A stretch of 29,842 bases of DNA from DALYCO01 sp964535545 (lineage in GTDB: Bacteria > Patescibacteriota > Minisyncoccia > Phycocordibacterales > UBA9973). Made by a program: the position numbers and the translations under genes. A model generated the notes under the pieces. It made no database searches and was not told the origin of the DNA. It saw only the letters and a program-made list of their open reading frames with translations. The stretch spans positions 1 through 29,842 of the forward strand of contig CAZHUT010000006.1 in NCBI GenBank assembly GCA_964535545.1, read 5' to 3'. Below are positions 14,189-23,643 of this stretch, piece by piece (position 1 is the first letter of the stretch; every line of letters starts with the position of its first letter).

Positions 14189-14216
14189 TTGACATATATG
14201 GGTTTTAAGGTTAAAT
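14189..14216 (+). promoter_or_regulatory. Promoter of the 14260 gene
   Basis: TTGACA (14189-14194), a 16-base spacer and TTAAAT (14211-14216) predict a start near 14223 and a leader of about 37 nt. It is divergent from the tRNA promoter. Confidence 0.6.
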
Positions 14217-14259
14217 TTGAGGGATAATTTTTTTATTTAACAATTGAAAACTTGGTGAA

Positions 14260-15039
14260 ATGAATGAGAGTTTAGAGAAAGTCCTTGAACATGAAACAAG
14301 GCAAATTCGTGAGCTGTGTCAGAAGCTCAGAACGCTGAAAGGGCCGGTTGAACCGGTCAAAGTAAAGTTATTTTTTGACCTGATATTAAGCATATCCTCC
14401 AAGGTAGGCCTGCTTGAACAAACTACATACGGCATGTTAAGTGCCAATGTAGAAGGCCCCTTTGCTAACCTTACCAAAGGAAAGCGAGAGGAGTTGCGTA
14501 AACATCTGGAAGAAATGACGCAGGCAAAAGTTGAAGCTAGTGACAAGAAACGTAATCGTACAACCCATTATGATTTGCTTGCCAATTGGTATGAGCAAAT
14601 AGGTTATGGCCGTGCAGCACAAATTATCGCCCTCGAATCGAGCAATGACAATCCATATATACTTGAAATGGCACTGATGGATGCCCAGTTCAGAGTTGCC
14701 CAGAAGAAGGTGAGTGTAATGCTTTCCTTGCTGCAGGTAATTCAGTATATCGAACCGATGATAATAGACGCATTTGCTGGGCTTTCTACCCAGTTGGTAA
14801 AACCGGGGACCCCGGAGCTGTTTTATGCAAATGGTGAATTGCCGGACTATATTGTTGAACACAAGCATAAGGATTACCACAAAAAGCCAATTTTGTTTAA
14901 GTTTTATGAAACTGACAATTTTCCTGGTTATTGCGGTATGATTGCCCACACCTTTAACGATGTGTTTGCTCGTGTAAATGAACTACTATTCGAGCTGGAT
15001 AGGGAGGATTCTCTAAAACCACATTTAAGCGAAGGTTAA
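14260..15039 (+). CDS. Hypothetical protein, 259 aa
   Basis: I do not recognise this protein. It appears soluble and mostly helical: residues 1-30 are an amphipathic, charged helix, followed by leucine-rich helices to about residue 190, a short region with GTPELFYANGELPDY, and a C-terminal segment with PILFKFYETDNFPGYCGM. No membrane segment or catalytic motif is seen. The ATG at 14260 follows a weak GGTGA. It has its own promoter and a strong terminator. It lies in the accessory stretch after the JAMM-like genes, but no functional link is shown. Confidence 0.7.
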   Translation: MNESLEKVLEHETRQIRELCQKLRTLKGPVEPVKVKLFFDLILSISSKVGLLEQTTYGMLSANVEGPFANLTKGKREELRKHLEEMTQAKVEASDKKRNRTTHYDLLANWYEQIGYGRAAQIIALESSNDNPYILEMALMDAQFRVAQKKVSVMLSLLQVIQYIEPMIIDAFAGLSTQLVKPGTPELFYANGELPDYIVEHKHKDYHKKPILFKFYETDNFPGYCGMIAHTFNDVFARVNELLFELDREDSLKPHLSEG

Positions 15040-15063
15040 AACTACATTCTCACACGTATCTCT

Positions 15064-15095
15064 GAACCTGCTGGTCTTCCGGCAGGTTCTTTTTT
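15064..15095 (+). terminator. Intrinsic terminator of the 14260 gene
   Basis: GAACCTGC (15064-15071) and GCAGGTTC (15082-15089) form an 8-bp stem followed by six T. Confidence 0.9.
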
Positions 15096-15170
15096 ATCCC
15101 CATTTTTCCTAAATTTCAATAGGAATCCGTCATTTACTGCGGTATTATATATAGTATACAGGTACTGGTA

Positions 15171-15199
15171 TTGACGAATTATAAATAACTTAGTATAAT
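15171..15199 (+). promoter_or_regulatory. Promoter of the 15206-20280 operon (leaderless)
   Basis: TTGACG (15171-15176), a 17-base spacer and TATAAT (15194-15199) are followed by exactly 6 bases and the ATG at 15206. The transcript should start at the start codon. Confidence 0.8.
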
Positions 15200-15205
15200 T
15201 TAGCT

Positions 15206-15496
15206 ATGCAAAATCTTAATGACTATGTCGAACGACTAGTTGCAGAAAAGGGCTTTGACGAAAAAGACCCTGAAGTGATCGCTCAGATCAAGGCTGATCT
15301 CTTGGAGCGGGTTGAAAACAGAATAGACGGAATGATTGCGAGCAGCATCGACCCTGAACAATATCCAGAATTCGAAAAAATCCTCGACACCGGATCCACA
15401 GAAGAGATCCAGGCATACATAGCTAAAGCTGTTCCTGATATTGAGGAGAAGGTGGCGAACGAACTTCTCGCATTTAGAAGCATCTATCTAAGTTAA
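15206..15496 (+). CDS. Small acidic helical protein (possibly DUF5663-like)
   Basis: This 96-residue protein is predicted all-helical and acidic: MQNLNDYVERLVAEKGF, then a long helix around IAQIKADLLERVENRIDGM, and a C-terminal helical pair around STEEIQAYIAKAVPDIEEKV. It resembles small CPR proteins filed under DUF5663, but I give that only as a guess. It is the first gene of a two-gene operon: the giant glycosyltransferase-like protein starts 5 bases after its stop. The promoter places its ATG at the transcript start. A partner or chaperone-like role for the large protein is possible but not shown. Confidence 0.7.
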   Translation: MQNLNDYVERLVAEKGFDEKDPEVIAQIKADLLERVENRIDGMIASSIDPEQYPEFEKILDTGSTEEIQAYIAKAVPDIEEKVANELLAFRSIYLS

Positions 15497-15501
15497 TCAT
15501 C

Positions 15502-18500
15502 ATGCCTGCCGAAAAAGTACCTACAGTTGAAGCTAAAAAAGTTCACACGAACAAGCGACGAGAAAAACCAAAACCGGCAGTCGCAGAAGCAAAGGAGCAC
15601 CCAACAGCCAAGCCTGAAGTGCTCGACAAGGCTCTTCCCGTGGACAAGAGTGTTGCAGTAGACAAGAAGACTGAAAACAAACAGCCAGACAAGGACCGAA
15701 TTCGCGCAAATGAAAAGAAAGTATTCAATGCGGCGGTGGTCAACACTACCAAGCTTGTTGAAGCGCAGGCGATGGACATCGGCGATCACCGAATGACTGA
15801 GTCCAAAGAAGATCGTAACGCCGGATGGTTTAAGAAAACACTCACTCGTATCTGGAAGCATAATCTATTCCAGGAATACTACCGTCAGAAAGAAATCGCA
15901 AAAGCAAAGGGAGAAATTCTCGGTTCAAAAAATTTGTATAAAGGAGAAGAGGGCGACACAGGAGCTGCACACAAAGAAGCAATGGGCGCTATTGTTGATC
16001 GCTTTACCAGTAAATACGAAGAAGACGTTCTCCGCAAAGAAGAGAAAGAATCAAAAAAGAAAGCAGATACATTTGTTGAAGGTCAGGTTAAGAACCTGAT
16101 CAAGGAATATGCAGCAAATCCTCATATGAGCAAGGAGGCTTTTGAAGAAGCCAAGAATCGCATTTTGCATATTGATACCAGCAAGGAAATGTACGCTGAT
16201 AACCTCGGTAAAATTGCTGAAGAAATTCGTGATGCCGTAGCCCACGGTGAAAAATTAAATGAATTGGATTTCGACCTTAACCTTACACTTGGTGAAGCTC
16301 GAGAAAGTTTGCAGACCGAAAAACAGCGACATACTTTCGACAAAGTCATGAATGTCGCCGGCAAAACTGCAGTCGGTCAGGCATTGGTAAATGTCGGCGC
16401 AATGGGATTGATTGCCGGAGCATACTCAGTCGGTAAATATTTGGGTACCAGCGTTGGTAAGAAAGCCGCAAAATGGTTTGGCTTTGGCGCGGGCGCGCTT
16501 GCAGCCGGCGGTATTGAAGCGGCAAAGGAAGCTGCGCGTATCAAGCGTGATCGTTACCAGCATATCCGCGAAAGTGCTAAGGGGATGAAGTTTACTGAAG
16601 AGGACATGAAGCGCCGCCAGGAAATGAATAAGAACCTCTACGAAATGCGCAGCGCCCGTGATATCTCAAACCAGATGGAAGCTGATATTGCCCGCATCGA
16701 ATCCGGTAGACTCTCAGAAACTGATCTTCAGAATGTGGTAAAAAATCTTGCTGACCTTGAGGCTCGTATTCGCATTGGTGACCAGCGCAAGATTGACCTC
16801 GTTTCATTCTCATCATTCAGCCGTGTTGAACGCGAGCGCACAGATCTCGACCTCGCTCGAGCTCGCTTGAAGGTTGCGCTTAATCGCGGTATCCAGAACA
16901 AGACGATCCAATATACTCAATCAGCTGAATTTAAGGACTACCTCGCTTCAGCTATCAATGTGAACGAGCGTGATCTTTTGGGTGGCGAAAAAGGTGTTGA
17001 GGCAAAGGATAAAATTTTCAATAAGCTTAAGCGAAAGAGTATTGCTAAAGCATTCGTTAAAGGCACATTGATCAGTGCCGGTGTTGGTATTGCTCTGCAG
17101 GAAGTTACTTCTGTACTCCACGCTGATACAGACAACGCTCTCTCAGGTATGCTCAAGCATGCCCGAGATAATTGGACTGGCCATGGTGCAGTAAACGAAA
17201 CACTCAATGCTCACTCAGGTCCGCTTGACCACAACGCGACAGCCCTTGAAGCATTCCGCCGATGGGCAATGGGAGATTCACCTCGACTTCCATTCGGTAC
17301 AGGACATGAAATGTTGCTCGACAAGGACCTCCACTCACATCTCCAGATGCCTGACGGTGTACAGGCTGTTCAGAGCGCGACAGGGGAAGGTTCGGATATC
17401 ATCCGCAACGGCGAAGTGATTGCTCATAACGTTTGTCTTGATGTTGATCAGAAGACAGGTGACTTGCTTGAAGAGACAAAGAAAATCTTGGCTGAATATG
17501 ATATTCATACGAACATGGTTACTACTGGCACTCATGAAGAACATGTTATCCCTGCTCATGATTGGGTGGAAAAGAATATCAAAGGTTTGCACCATATTGC
17601 TCGTCAGTGGATGGGTAATGATACGCCGATGTATGAGGATCCTGATCATCCAGGACACTTGCTTGGTGCCGACCAGAACGAACTTCGTACACATTGGCTC
17701 GGTCAGAATCATACTGGTATTGCAGAAAATGGCCACTACCAGTTGACTGTTCAGCATATGACGAACGATGGTTCATACCAGGATGGTGTTTCAGTTGCTG
17801 CTGCAGATGAACGAGGTGCTGGCGCATTGAAAGCACTCCTCTCCGTCACAAAAGATTCTCAGCACTATGTTATTGAAGTTCCGATTTCAAAAGAAGGCTT
17901 GATTGATATCGATCCAAACTCTACAGAAGGCAAAATGCTCTTCGAAAATGTGAATGGCCACGCAGTCTACACTGGTGCCTTCTTGGAAATCGCAAAACCA
18001 AACGGTGTTACTGCTGATGGTCGTGAAATCATGCAGGTGCTTGGTACACACATTGGTACAGATCATGCGCATGATGGTGTTGAAATCGTTGATACGATCC
18101 GACATGACATCAAAATGGATGTTCCAGATGACTGGGATTATGATACGCCATATCCAGTGCCTTTGGTTCCTCGAACTCCGTTGGAACGTGGTAAGCCGGG
18201 TGAGCCGAGACCGATACCGATAATCGAGAAAACAAAAGATAAAGATGGTAATCCATACCCAGTTTACTATGGTATGAATTCCGCAGAAGGTTTGAAGGAA
18301 GAAATGGAACGAAATGGAGTTACTCCAGATCCATACTTTAAGAAGATAAAAGGCGGTAAAGAAGTTTGGATAAATAAAAACGGCGATCCGATTGTTCGAA
18401 ATGCAGAGCGTGAACGCGCACGTATCCAGAAATATTTGGATAGTCAGGACAAAGCATATCTCGCAGAGCTTAAAAAATATATGGGTGCAATGGGGCCAAT

Positions 18501-20280
18501 GAAGGAGAAGTGTCGTGTAGCGGTTACTATCCCTGCTCGATTTGAGGAGAAAAATCTTGGTAACTTGCTCGATCAGTATTCAAAGCAGACAGATGCGGCA
18601 GGTAATGAAATCAGCAAGGATTTATTTGAAATCAACATTATCGTTAACCGAAAAGAAGGCGAAAAGGCAGATCGTAGTGTTGAAATTATTGAAGAGTGGA
18701 AAAAGAATCATCCAGGCTATAATGTGAATGTTATGGATGTTGTCTTTCCGAAAGAAAAAGCAAACGTTGGAATGTGCAGAAAGTATATTACTGACCTCAC
18801 GCTTATGCGTTCACTTGCGCGACCAAAGTCTGACGGACCATTGTATTTGGAATCTGAAGATGCTGACTTGTTTGCTATTGATAAGCGTACTGTTTCAAAA
18901 CTCATTAATGACTTTGATGCAAAACCGTATGTCGATGTGCTTCGTGGTATCCAGGATCGCCAACCGGAGGTAATGCAAAAGAATGATTTACTCTTCTTTG
19001 ATCGACGTCTCTGGGATATTATGGAAGTCTTTATGCGTAAGGAGGCGTACCGACCTGAGAACATGAAAGGAAGCAGCTTTGTTTGGAATCGTGTTATTAG
19101 TGGAGGCTGGAACACCGCATATACCGCAGAAGCATATGCCCAGATCGGTGGATATGTTTCTGATGTTATCGGTGAAGACATGAAGATTGGCCAGAAGATT
19201 TCTTTGCTCCGCGGTCACGAAGGCAAGAATGGAGAAATCATTGCAAATACTAGTACTGCTGAAACGTCTGGTCTCCGTTCAAATTCGAGCCCACGACGAT
19301 TTATTGACGCAATGGTTCGCAAAATCTCTCCTTATGATGATTTTGAGAACCAGTCACTCAAGGAAAAGTCTCTTGATGAATTGATGGAAGGAATCAAGGA
19401 GTTCGCAAAGATCTCTGAAGGTCAAAAGGGTGCTTATGAAGATGCGATTAACCGTTTGGGCAGTTTCCTGGCTGAACAAATGTCAGACAGCACTGAAGCT
19501 ACAACCGTATTGCGTCGCACATTGAATATTATGGGTTTGAAGGAAAATACCCATTATGTATTTAAAGGTAATGCTTTAGTTGAATTTAAGGACAATGCAA
19601 TGAGCCGCATTTCTTCTGTACTTGAACGATACAAGACTGAGAAGCGTCACGAATGGGGCTACCGACGTCAGAATCATCCACTTGTTTTTGGTGGAAAGGC
19701 TCCGGCTACCCCAACTGAAGGCACAACAAAATCAAAGCCTGAAGATTTGTTAACTGGAAGTGCGGGTGGTACTGGTTCTACTGAGGCTGCTACGGCTACA
19801 GGTACAACACCTGAAGTTTCTCCAGCTGGTGTGGGCACAACAGAACCAGAAAAAGTCGAAGCTGCTCCTACCCCAGCAACAGCCGAATCAGGTGTTAAAC
19901 TCCGCTCAGATGCCGATACTATTCTTAGTTTTATGAATGAAACAGTTGGTGGTCTTGAGGTTGATATAGAATCACGTTTGAAATTATATACTGAAACTGC
20001 GAAGCGTTCAGAGCGACCAGCGGTTGTTGTGTTCGAAACTGATCCTAATCGCCGTGATGCTGTTATGGCAGTGATTGAGAAAATGCGAAAGCGGTTCCCA
20101 GTTGCTCAGATCGAATATGTCCCATTGCCTGATGATAAGTCAGAACTTAAGAACATGACAAAAGAAGAATACATGAAGGCACAGCTTGCGAAGCTTCGAG
20201 GTGAAGCTGGAATTCCAGATGGTATTAATCAGGGAACTATACCAGGAGGTGATTCACCACTGTTTAAACCAGCCGCATAA
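15502..20280 (+). CDS. Giant membrane-associated protein with a GT2-like glycosyltransferase domain
   Basis: The 1592-residue protein is modular. Residues 1-75 are a Lys/Pro/Ala-rich tail without a signal peptide. Residues 75-290 are charged and helical. Gly/Ala-rich hydrophobic segments lie near 294-338 and 517-539, with a charged, coiled-coil-like region between. Residues 540-870 are His-rich (about 27 His). Near 1006 a GT-A domain begins: VAVTIPARFEEKNLGNLL, then YLESEDADLF with D1120 and D1122 (DxD-like), and VIGEDMKIGQKI with E1225 and D1226 (the ED acid/base position). A Thr/Ala/Pro/Gly-rich linker (about 1400-1470) leads to a 120-residue C-terminal domain. It may build or attach a surface glycan. 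The substrate and the other domains are unknown to me. It is the last gene of its operon and ends 5 bases from recG. Confidence 0.75.
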   Translation: MPAEKVPTVEAKKVHTNKRREKPKPAVAEAKEHPTAKPEVLDKALPVDKSVAVDKKTENKQPDKDRIRANEKKVFNAAVVNTTKLVEAQAMDIGDHRMTESKEDRNAGWFKKTLTRIWKHNLFQEYYRQKEIAKAKGEILGSKNLYKGEEGDTGAAHKEAMGAIVDRFTSKYEEDVLRKEEKESKKKADTFVEGQVKNLIKEYAANPHMSKEAFEEAKNRILHIDTSKEMYADNLGKIAEEIRDAVAHGEKLNELDFDLNLTLGEARESLQTEKQRHTFDKVMNVAGKTAVGQALVNVGAMGLIAGAYSVGKYLGTSVGKKAAKWFGFGAGALAAGGIEAAKEAARIKRDRYQHIRESAKGMKFTEEDMKRRQEMNKNLYEMRSARDISNQMEADIARIESGRLSETDLQNVVKNLADLEARIRIGDQRKIDLVSFSSFSRVERERTDLDLARARLKVALNRGIQNKTIQYTQSAEFKDYLASAINVNERDLLGGEKGVEAKDKIFNKLKRKSIAKAFVKGTLISAGVGIALQEVTSVLHADTDNALSGMLKHARDNWTGHGAVNETLNAHSGPLDHNATALEAFRRWAMGDSPRLPFGTGHEMLLDKDLHSHLQMPDGVQAVQSATGEGSDIIRNGEVIAHNVCLDVDQKTGDLLEETKKILAEYDIHTNMVTTGTHEEHVIPAHDWVEKNIKGLHHIARQWMGNDTPMYEDPDHPGHLLGADQNELRTHWLGQNHTGIAENGHYQLTVQHMTNDGSYQDGVSVAAADERGAGALKALLSVTKDSQHYVIEVPISKEGLIDIDPNSTEGKMLFENVNGHAVYTGAFLEIAKPNGVTADGREIMQVLGTHIGTDHAHDGVEIVDTIRHDIKMDVPDDWDYDTPYPVPLVPRTPLERGKPGEPRPIPIIEKTKDKDGNPYPVYYGMNSAEGLKEEMERNGVTPDPYFKKIKGGKEVWINKNGDPIVRNAERERARIQKYLDSQDKAYLAELKKYMGAMGPMKEKCRVAVTIPARFEEKNLGNLLDQYSKQTDAAGNEISKDLFEINIIVNRKEGEKADRSVEIIEEWKKNHPGYNVNVMDVVFPKEKANVGMCRKYITDLTLMRSLARPKSDGPLYLESEDADLFAIDKRTVSKLINDFDAKPYVDVLRGIQDRQPEVMQKNDLLFFDRRLWDIMEVFMRKEAYRPENMKGSSFVWNRVISGGWNTAYTAEAYAQIGGYVSDVIGEDMKIGQKISLLRGHEGKNGEIIANTSTAETSGLRSNSSPRRFIDAMVRKISPYDDFENQSLKEKSLDELMEGIKEFAKISEGQKGAYEDAINRLGSFLAEQMSDSTEATTVLRRTLNIMGLKENTHYVFKGNALVEFKDNAMSRISSVLERYKTEKRHEWGYRRQNHPLVFGGKAPATPTEGTTKSKPEDLLTGSAGGTGSTEAATATGTTPEVSPAGVGTTEPEKVEAAPTPATAESGVKLRSDADTILSFMNETVGGLEVDIESRLKLYTETAKRSERPAVVVFETDPNRRDAVMAVIEKMRKRFPVAQIEYVPLPDDKSELKNMTKEEYMKAQLAKLRGEAGIPDGINQGTIPGGDSPLFKPAA

Positions 20281-20285
20281 GCCGA

Positions 20286-22454
20286 TTACTCAAAATGCAT
20301 CTCCTCTAAATGCCGCTCCGAAAGGGCGGTATTTAGTTTGCCATGGGATGCGAGAGAAGGATCCTGTTCAATGATGGCAATGGCTTCATTGCGAGCCGCT
20401 TCAACCATCTTGAGATTTTTGATCGCTTCCATACCGATATCTGTCATGCCCCACTGCTTGGTTCCAGCAAGTTCACCGGCGCCACGGAGCGAGAGGTCAA
20501 GTTCGGCCAGTTCGAAACCATTTTTTGCATTTTTGAAAGCTTTCAAGCGTTCACGAGTTTTTTCTGATTTGGATTCAGCAAAAGCGAAACAGTACGCCTG
20601 ATCATTGCTGCGGATCACGCGACCGCGGAGCTGATGAAGTTGGGAGAGACCGAAACGTTCAGCCCCTTCGATGATGATGCAGGTCGCATTCGGCACATTC
20701 ACGCCGACTTCAACAACAGAGGTTGCTACCAGAATATCCGCAGCGCCGCTGGCAAATTGTTCCATGATGTATTCCTTGTCTTCCTTTTTCATCTTGGAAT
20801 GAAGAATTGCAATTGTCTTACCAGGAAAGACATCTCTCTCAAGACGTTCAGCTTCCGCCGTCACAGATTTAAGGTTCAAAGCATTTTCTTTTGTAGGATC
20901 TGGTTCATCTATGCGAGGACAGATAACGTAGAGCTGGCGGCCCTTGGCCATTTCTTTTTTGATCAATTCGTATGCCGCTTCGCGCTTGTCTGGCATGACA
21001 ATGTCAGTGATGATTGGCTTGCGGCCTAACGGCATCTGATCTAAAACAGTTAAATCCAAGTCGCCGTAGATAGTCAGTGCAAGCGTGCGGGGGATAGGAG
21101 TAGCAGTCATTGAGAGATAGTGCGGAGCGAAGTTTTCTTTCTTGGCTAACTTTGCACGCTGAAGGGCGCCAAAGCGGTGCTGCTCATCGATGATTACCAA
21201 GGCCAAGTCTTTGAATTTAACACTCTTTTGAATCAGTGCATGCGTACCAATAACAATCGGGATTTCACCGTTCGCAACCCACTTTAAAAGCTGGTTGCGG
21301 GAAATATTTGTCCATGTGTTTGTCGACGAAGCGACTTTGGAAGGGAATTTGCGGCAGCCGCTGCCGGTAATCAGACCGATCTGAATTCCGGTGTGGGTGA
21401 AGTATTTGATGAAGTTTTCGAAATGCTGAGTGGCGAGAATTTCTGTTGGAGCCATGTAGGCAACTTGAAGCGCGCCGAAGTTTTGTCCCTTCGGGCGATT
21501 GCGGATGACGGCATATGCAGCGCTTGCGGCCACGGCGGTTTTTCCTGAACCTACATCTCCCTCAAGCAAGCGCGCCATTGGATGTGCCTTTTCCATGTCA
21601 GTTTTGATTGCCTCAATAGCGTCCTGCTGGCCCTTGGTTGGAGTAAAAGGGAATCGGGAAGTAAAATCTTCGAGGTCCTTTTCATCAACATGCACATCAT
21701 ATGATTTGTTTTCTTCATATAGAGAGCGTTCCTGCTGGCGCTTCAATTGAATGAAAAAAACTTCTTCGAAGGCAAAACGTTTGCGGGCGGCCTCAGCATC
21801 ATTTTCTTTCCTCGGCATATGCATCCAGACGAGGGCAGTAGAGAGCGTCGGCAGTTTATATTTCTTTAAGATTTCTTCAGGCAAATATTCATCCATTTGT
21901 GCTACCAAACCGCTGGCAAAAATACGCTTGATAGTGTGATACATCCAGCGCGATGTAATGCCGCGGGTCTCAGGATAGACCGGAAAGCCGAAGATCTCTT
22001 CAGATTCACCATCTCCAAACAGGGAATCATGACTGTCGATCGGCATAATGGCACCGGCTTCAACTTCGGGATTTGAGAAATACAATCCGTGCTTGCCGTC
22101 AGAAACTTTGCCGGTCAGACCAATAGTCTGACCGGCATGAATCATTTTGGCCATGTAGGCCTGGTGAAACCACAAAACCTTGATCGAGCCAGAAAGATCC
22201 TCAATCGTTGCCTCGCTCATTGGAATTTTAGTTTTGAATGATTTCTTAGTCTCAATCGAAGTAATCTTGCCGTAAATAGTCGCCGCATCACCAGCTTTCA
22301 AATCACGAATCTGTTTAACATTACTGATGTGTGAATAGCGGGCAGGGAAGTGAAAAAGCAGATCGTGAACAGTAGCAAGGCCAAGTCTCTTTAGGGCTGC
22401 TTTCTGGTTTACATCAATTCGGGTGATTTTCTCAAGCGGAGTAGTAAGTTCCAT
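20286..22454 (-). CDS. recG: ATP-dependent DNA helicase RecG
   Basis: RecG remodels stalled replication forks and branched DNA. The protein has an N-terminal wedge/OB domain (GDAATIYGKITSIETKK, VLWFHQAYM), then the helicase motor: LLEGDVGSGKT (Walker A, near residue 303), YMAPTEILATQH, VIIDEQHRFG, LSMTATPIPRTLAL, ATSVVEVGVNVPNA and QLHQLRGRVIRS. DEQH and TATPIPRT are RecG marks. In motif VI the usual GRVGR is GRVIR. The start at 22454 (722 residues, MELTTPLEK) is chosen because TACAAT lies 7 bases upstream; the longer frame to 22490 would run through that box. It is convergent with the giant gene, 5 bases apart. Confidence 0.95.
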   Translation of the reverse strand: MELTTPLEKITRIDVNQKAALKRLGLATVHDLLFHFPARYSHISNVKQIRDLKAGDAATIYGKITSIETKKSFKTKIPMSEATIEDLSGSIKVLWFHQAYMAKMIHAGQTIGLTGKVSDGKHGLYFSNPEVEAGAIMPIDSHDSLFGDGESEEIFGFPVYPETRGITSRWMYHTIKRIFASGLVAQMDEYLPEEILKKYKLPTLSTALVWMHMPRKENDAEAARKRFAFEEVFFIQLKRQQERSLYEENKSYDVHVDEKDLEDFTSRFPFTPTKGQQDAIEAIKTDMEKAHPMARLLEGDVGSGKTAVAASAAYAVIRNRPKGQNFGALQVAYMAPTEILATQHFENFIKYFTHTGIQIGLITGSGCRKFPSKVASSTNTWTNISRNQLLKWVANGEIPIVIGTHALIQKSVKFKDLALVIIDEQHRFGALQRAKLAKKENFAPHYLSMTATPIPRTLALTIYGDLDLTVLDQMPLGRKPIITDIVMPDKREAAYELIKKEMAKGRQLYVICPRIDEPDPTKENALNLKSVTAEAERLERDVFPGKTIAILHSKMKKEDKEYIMEQFASGAADILVATSVVEVGVNVPNATCIIIEGAERFGLSQLHQLRGRVIRSNDQAYCFAFAESKSEKTRERLKAFKNAKNGFELAELDLSLRGAGELAGTKQWGMTDIGMEAIKNLKMVEAARNEAIAIIEQDPSLASHGKLNTALSERHLEEMHFE

Positions 22455-22461
22455 AGGCCTT

Positions 22462-22467
22462 ATTGTA
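22462..22467 (-). promoter_or_regulatory. -10 box of recG (near-leaderless)
   Basis: On the minus strand TACAAT is followed by 7 bases and the ATG at 22454. There is no -35 box. Confidence 0.5.
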
Positions 22468-22509
22468 CAGGAACCATACTTTCCACGCATATTTGACTTT
22501 CAACGGTTA

Positions 22510-22518
22510 TGTTATAGA
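22510..22518 (+). promoter_or_regulatory. Extended -10 promoter of the 22539 gene
   Basis: TGtTATAGA predicts a start near 22525 and a 14-nt leader. A TTGACT at 22493 is present but too close to be an ideal -35 box. Confidence 0.45.
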
Positions 22519-22538
22519 GTTTGTAAAAACAACGCTCT

Positions 22539-23165
22539 ATGATAAGTAAACCCTCTCCGCTACGCGCATTTTTGTATTCGCTTATACTTCTACGGCCAAT
22601 CTATGCGCACTACCACATCTTGAACTATTTAGATAGCCATAAGACAATTTTTGGATTACAGGCAGAAGGAGGTGCTCAGAAGCTTCCAGGCTTCTTAACC
22701 CTGGCATACCAGCTGTATTTCCGTTTAACCAAGGACCCGCGCAAGTTTATGGTCGAAGATTTAATATATGATCTGGAATTGCTCAATGATGGGCGCCTAG
22801 AGAGAATGCAGAAAGTTGAAGATGTTCGCACACTGTTGCTTAGGTTGGAACGACTGAGCAACTTTGAATGCGGTTACTTTTCTTTTACCAGCAACCCAGA
22901 TACATTAGTAAGTATTTGTCCAAACTGGGGCAAGGGATCGCTCACTACACAAGACATCTCTTTTGGTGGCATATGGGATCTTCCTGTAAAAACTATATAC
23001 GAGTGGTCGCTTGAACGCAGCGATAGCCGCAGAGGTGTGCAGGGTACTGATTATTTCAACAACAAAACCGGGTATGAAATAATGGACCACTACGCATCTC
23101 TTTTTATGAAAGAAGAGGCTACAAAAATTACTGCAATAATTGAACGAATGACAACGGGTATATAG
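22539..23165 (+). CDS. Hypothetical protein, 208 aa
   Basis: I do not recognise this protein. The first 30 residues are hydrophobic with aromatic residues (FLYSLILLRPIYAHYHIL) and could lie on or in the membrane, though they do not make a clean signal peptide. The middle (about 65-110) is helical and charged (LELLNDGRLERMQKVEDV). The C-terminal half has CGYFSFTSNPDTLVSICPNW, a possible beta-rich domain. It is a single-gene unit between recG and the two-component genes, with its own -10 box and a strong terminator. Confidence 0.7.
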   Translation: MISKPSPLRAFLYSLILLRPIYAHYHILNYLDSHKTIFGLQAEGGAQKLPGFLTLAYQLYFRLTKDPRKFMVEDLIYDLELLNDGRLERMQKVEDVRTLLLRLERLSNFECGYFSFTSNPDTLVSICPNWGKGSLTTQDISFGGIWDLPVKTIYEWSLERSDSRRGVQGTDYFNNKTGYEIMDHYASLFMKEEATKITAIIERMTTGI

Positions 23166-23188
23166 GTACTACGTTGCTGATATAACAA

Positions 23189-23232
23189 AACAGGTTGGAC
23201 GCCTTTAGCTCCAGCCTGTTTATTTTTTTTTT
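23189..23232. terminator. Terminator between the 22539 gene and the response regulator
   Basis: AACAGGTTGGA (23189-23199) and TCCAGCCTGTT (23210-23220) pair over 11 bp with one wobble, followed by a long T run on the plus strand. On the minus strand it may also end the response regulator transcript. Confidence 0.85.
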
Positions 23233-23237
23233 ACAAA

Positions 23238-23609
23238 TTATTGTCCGATTAAACTCTTGATCTTATCAGCCAATTCATCAAGCGTGAAATTGGATTTGAT
23301 CATGAAGTCGGTTGCCCCGAGTTCGCGAGCTTTGATGATGTCTTTGTCTTCAGCGAGGTTTGAGAAGATAATGATCGGAGTTGTTTTTGTCTTTTCTGTT
23401 TCTCGAAATGTTTTGAGTACACTGTACCCATCGCCGCCCGGGATGACGAGATCAAGCAATACGAAATCTGGAGTATCAGCCGCAAGATATTTTGTAGCGT
23501 CTTCTACATTTGATGCAACTGAGACTGTGTAACCTTCCTTTGAGAGCTTTGTCGCTGCCAAACCCTGAAGGAATGTGTCGTCTTCAACTATGAGAATTTT
23601 CTTTGCCAT
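23238..23609 (-). CDS. Single-domain response regulator (CheY-like)
   Basis: The 123-residue protein is a bare receiver domain: ILIVEDD with D10/D11, phosphoacceptor D53 in VLLDLVIPGGDG, S83 in IIIFSNL and K105 in FMIKSN. There is no output domain, so it must act by protein contact. It lies 34 bases after the histidine kinase stop, in the same direction, and has its own TATAAT box 8 bases before its ATG. The kinase is its likely phosphate donor, and independent transcription would allow an excess of regulator over kinase. Confidence 0.92.
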   Translation of the reverse strand: MAKKILIVEDDTFLQGLAATKLSKEGYTVSVASNVEDATKYLAADTPDFVLLDLVIPGGDGYSVLKTFRETEKTKTTPIIIFSNLAEDKDIIKARELGATDFMIKSNFTLDELADKIKSLIGQ

Positions 23610-23617
23610 ATATGCTA

Positions 23618-23623
23618 ATTATA
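23618..23623 (-). promoter_or_regulatory. -10 box of the response regulator gene (near-leaderless)
   Basis: On the minus strand a consensus TATAAT is followed by 8 bases and the ATG at 23609. It lies in the 34-base gap after the kinase gene. Confidence 0.6.
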
Positions 23624-23643
23624 CTATACATTAAGTTTCAATT

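Noticed and set aside
20300..20340. Hairpin within the recG 3' end as a terminator for the giant gene
   Set aside because: The arms pair imperfectly and no T run follows; it is better explained as recG coding sequence.
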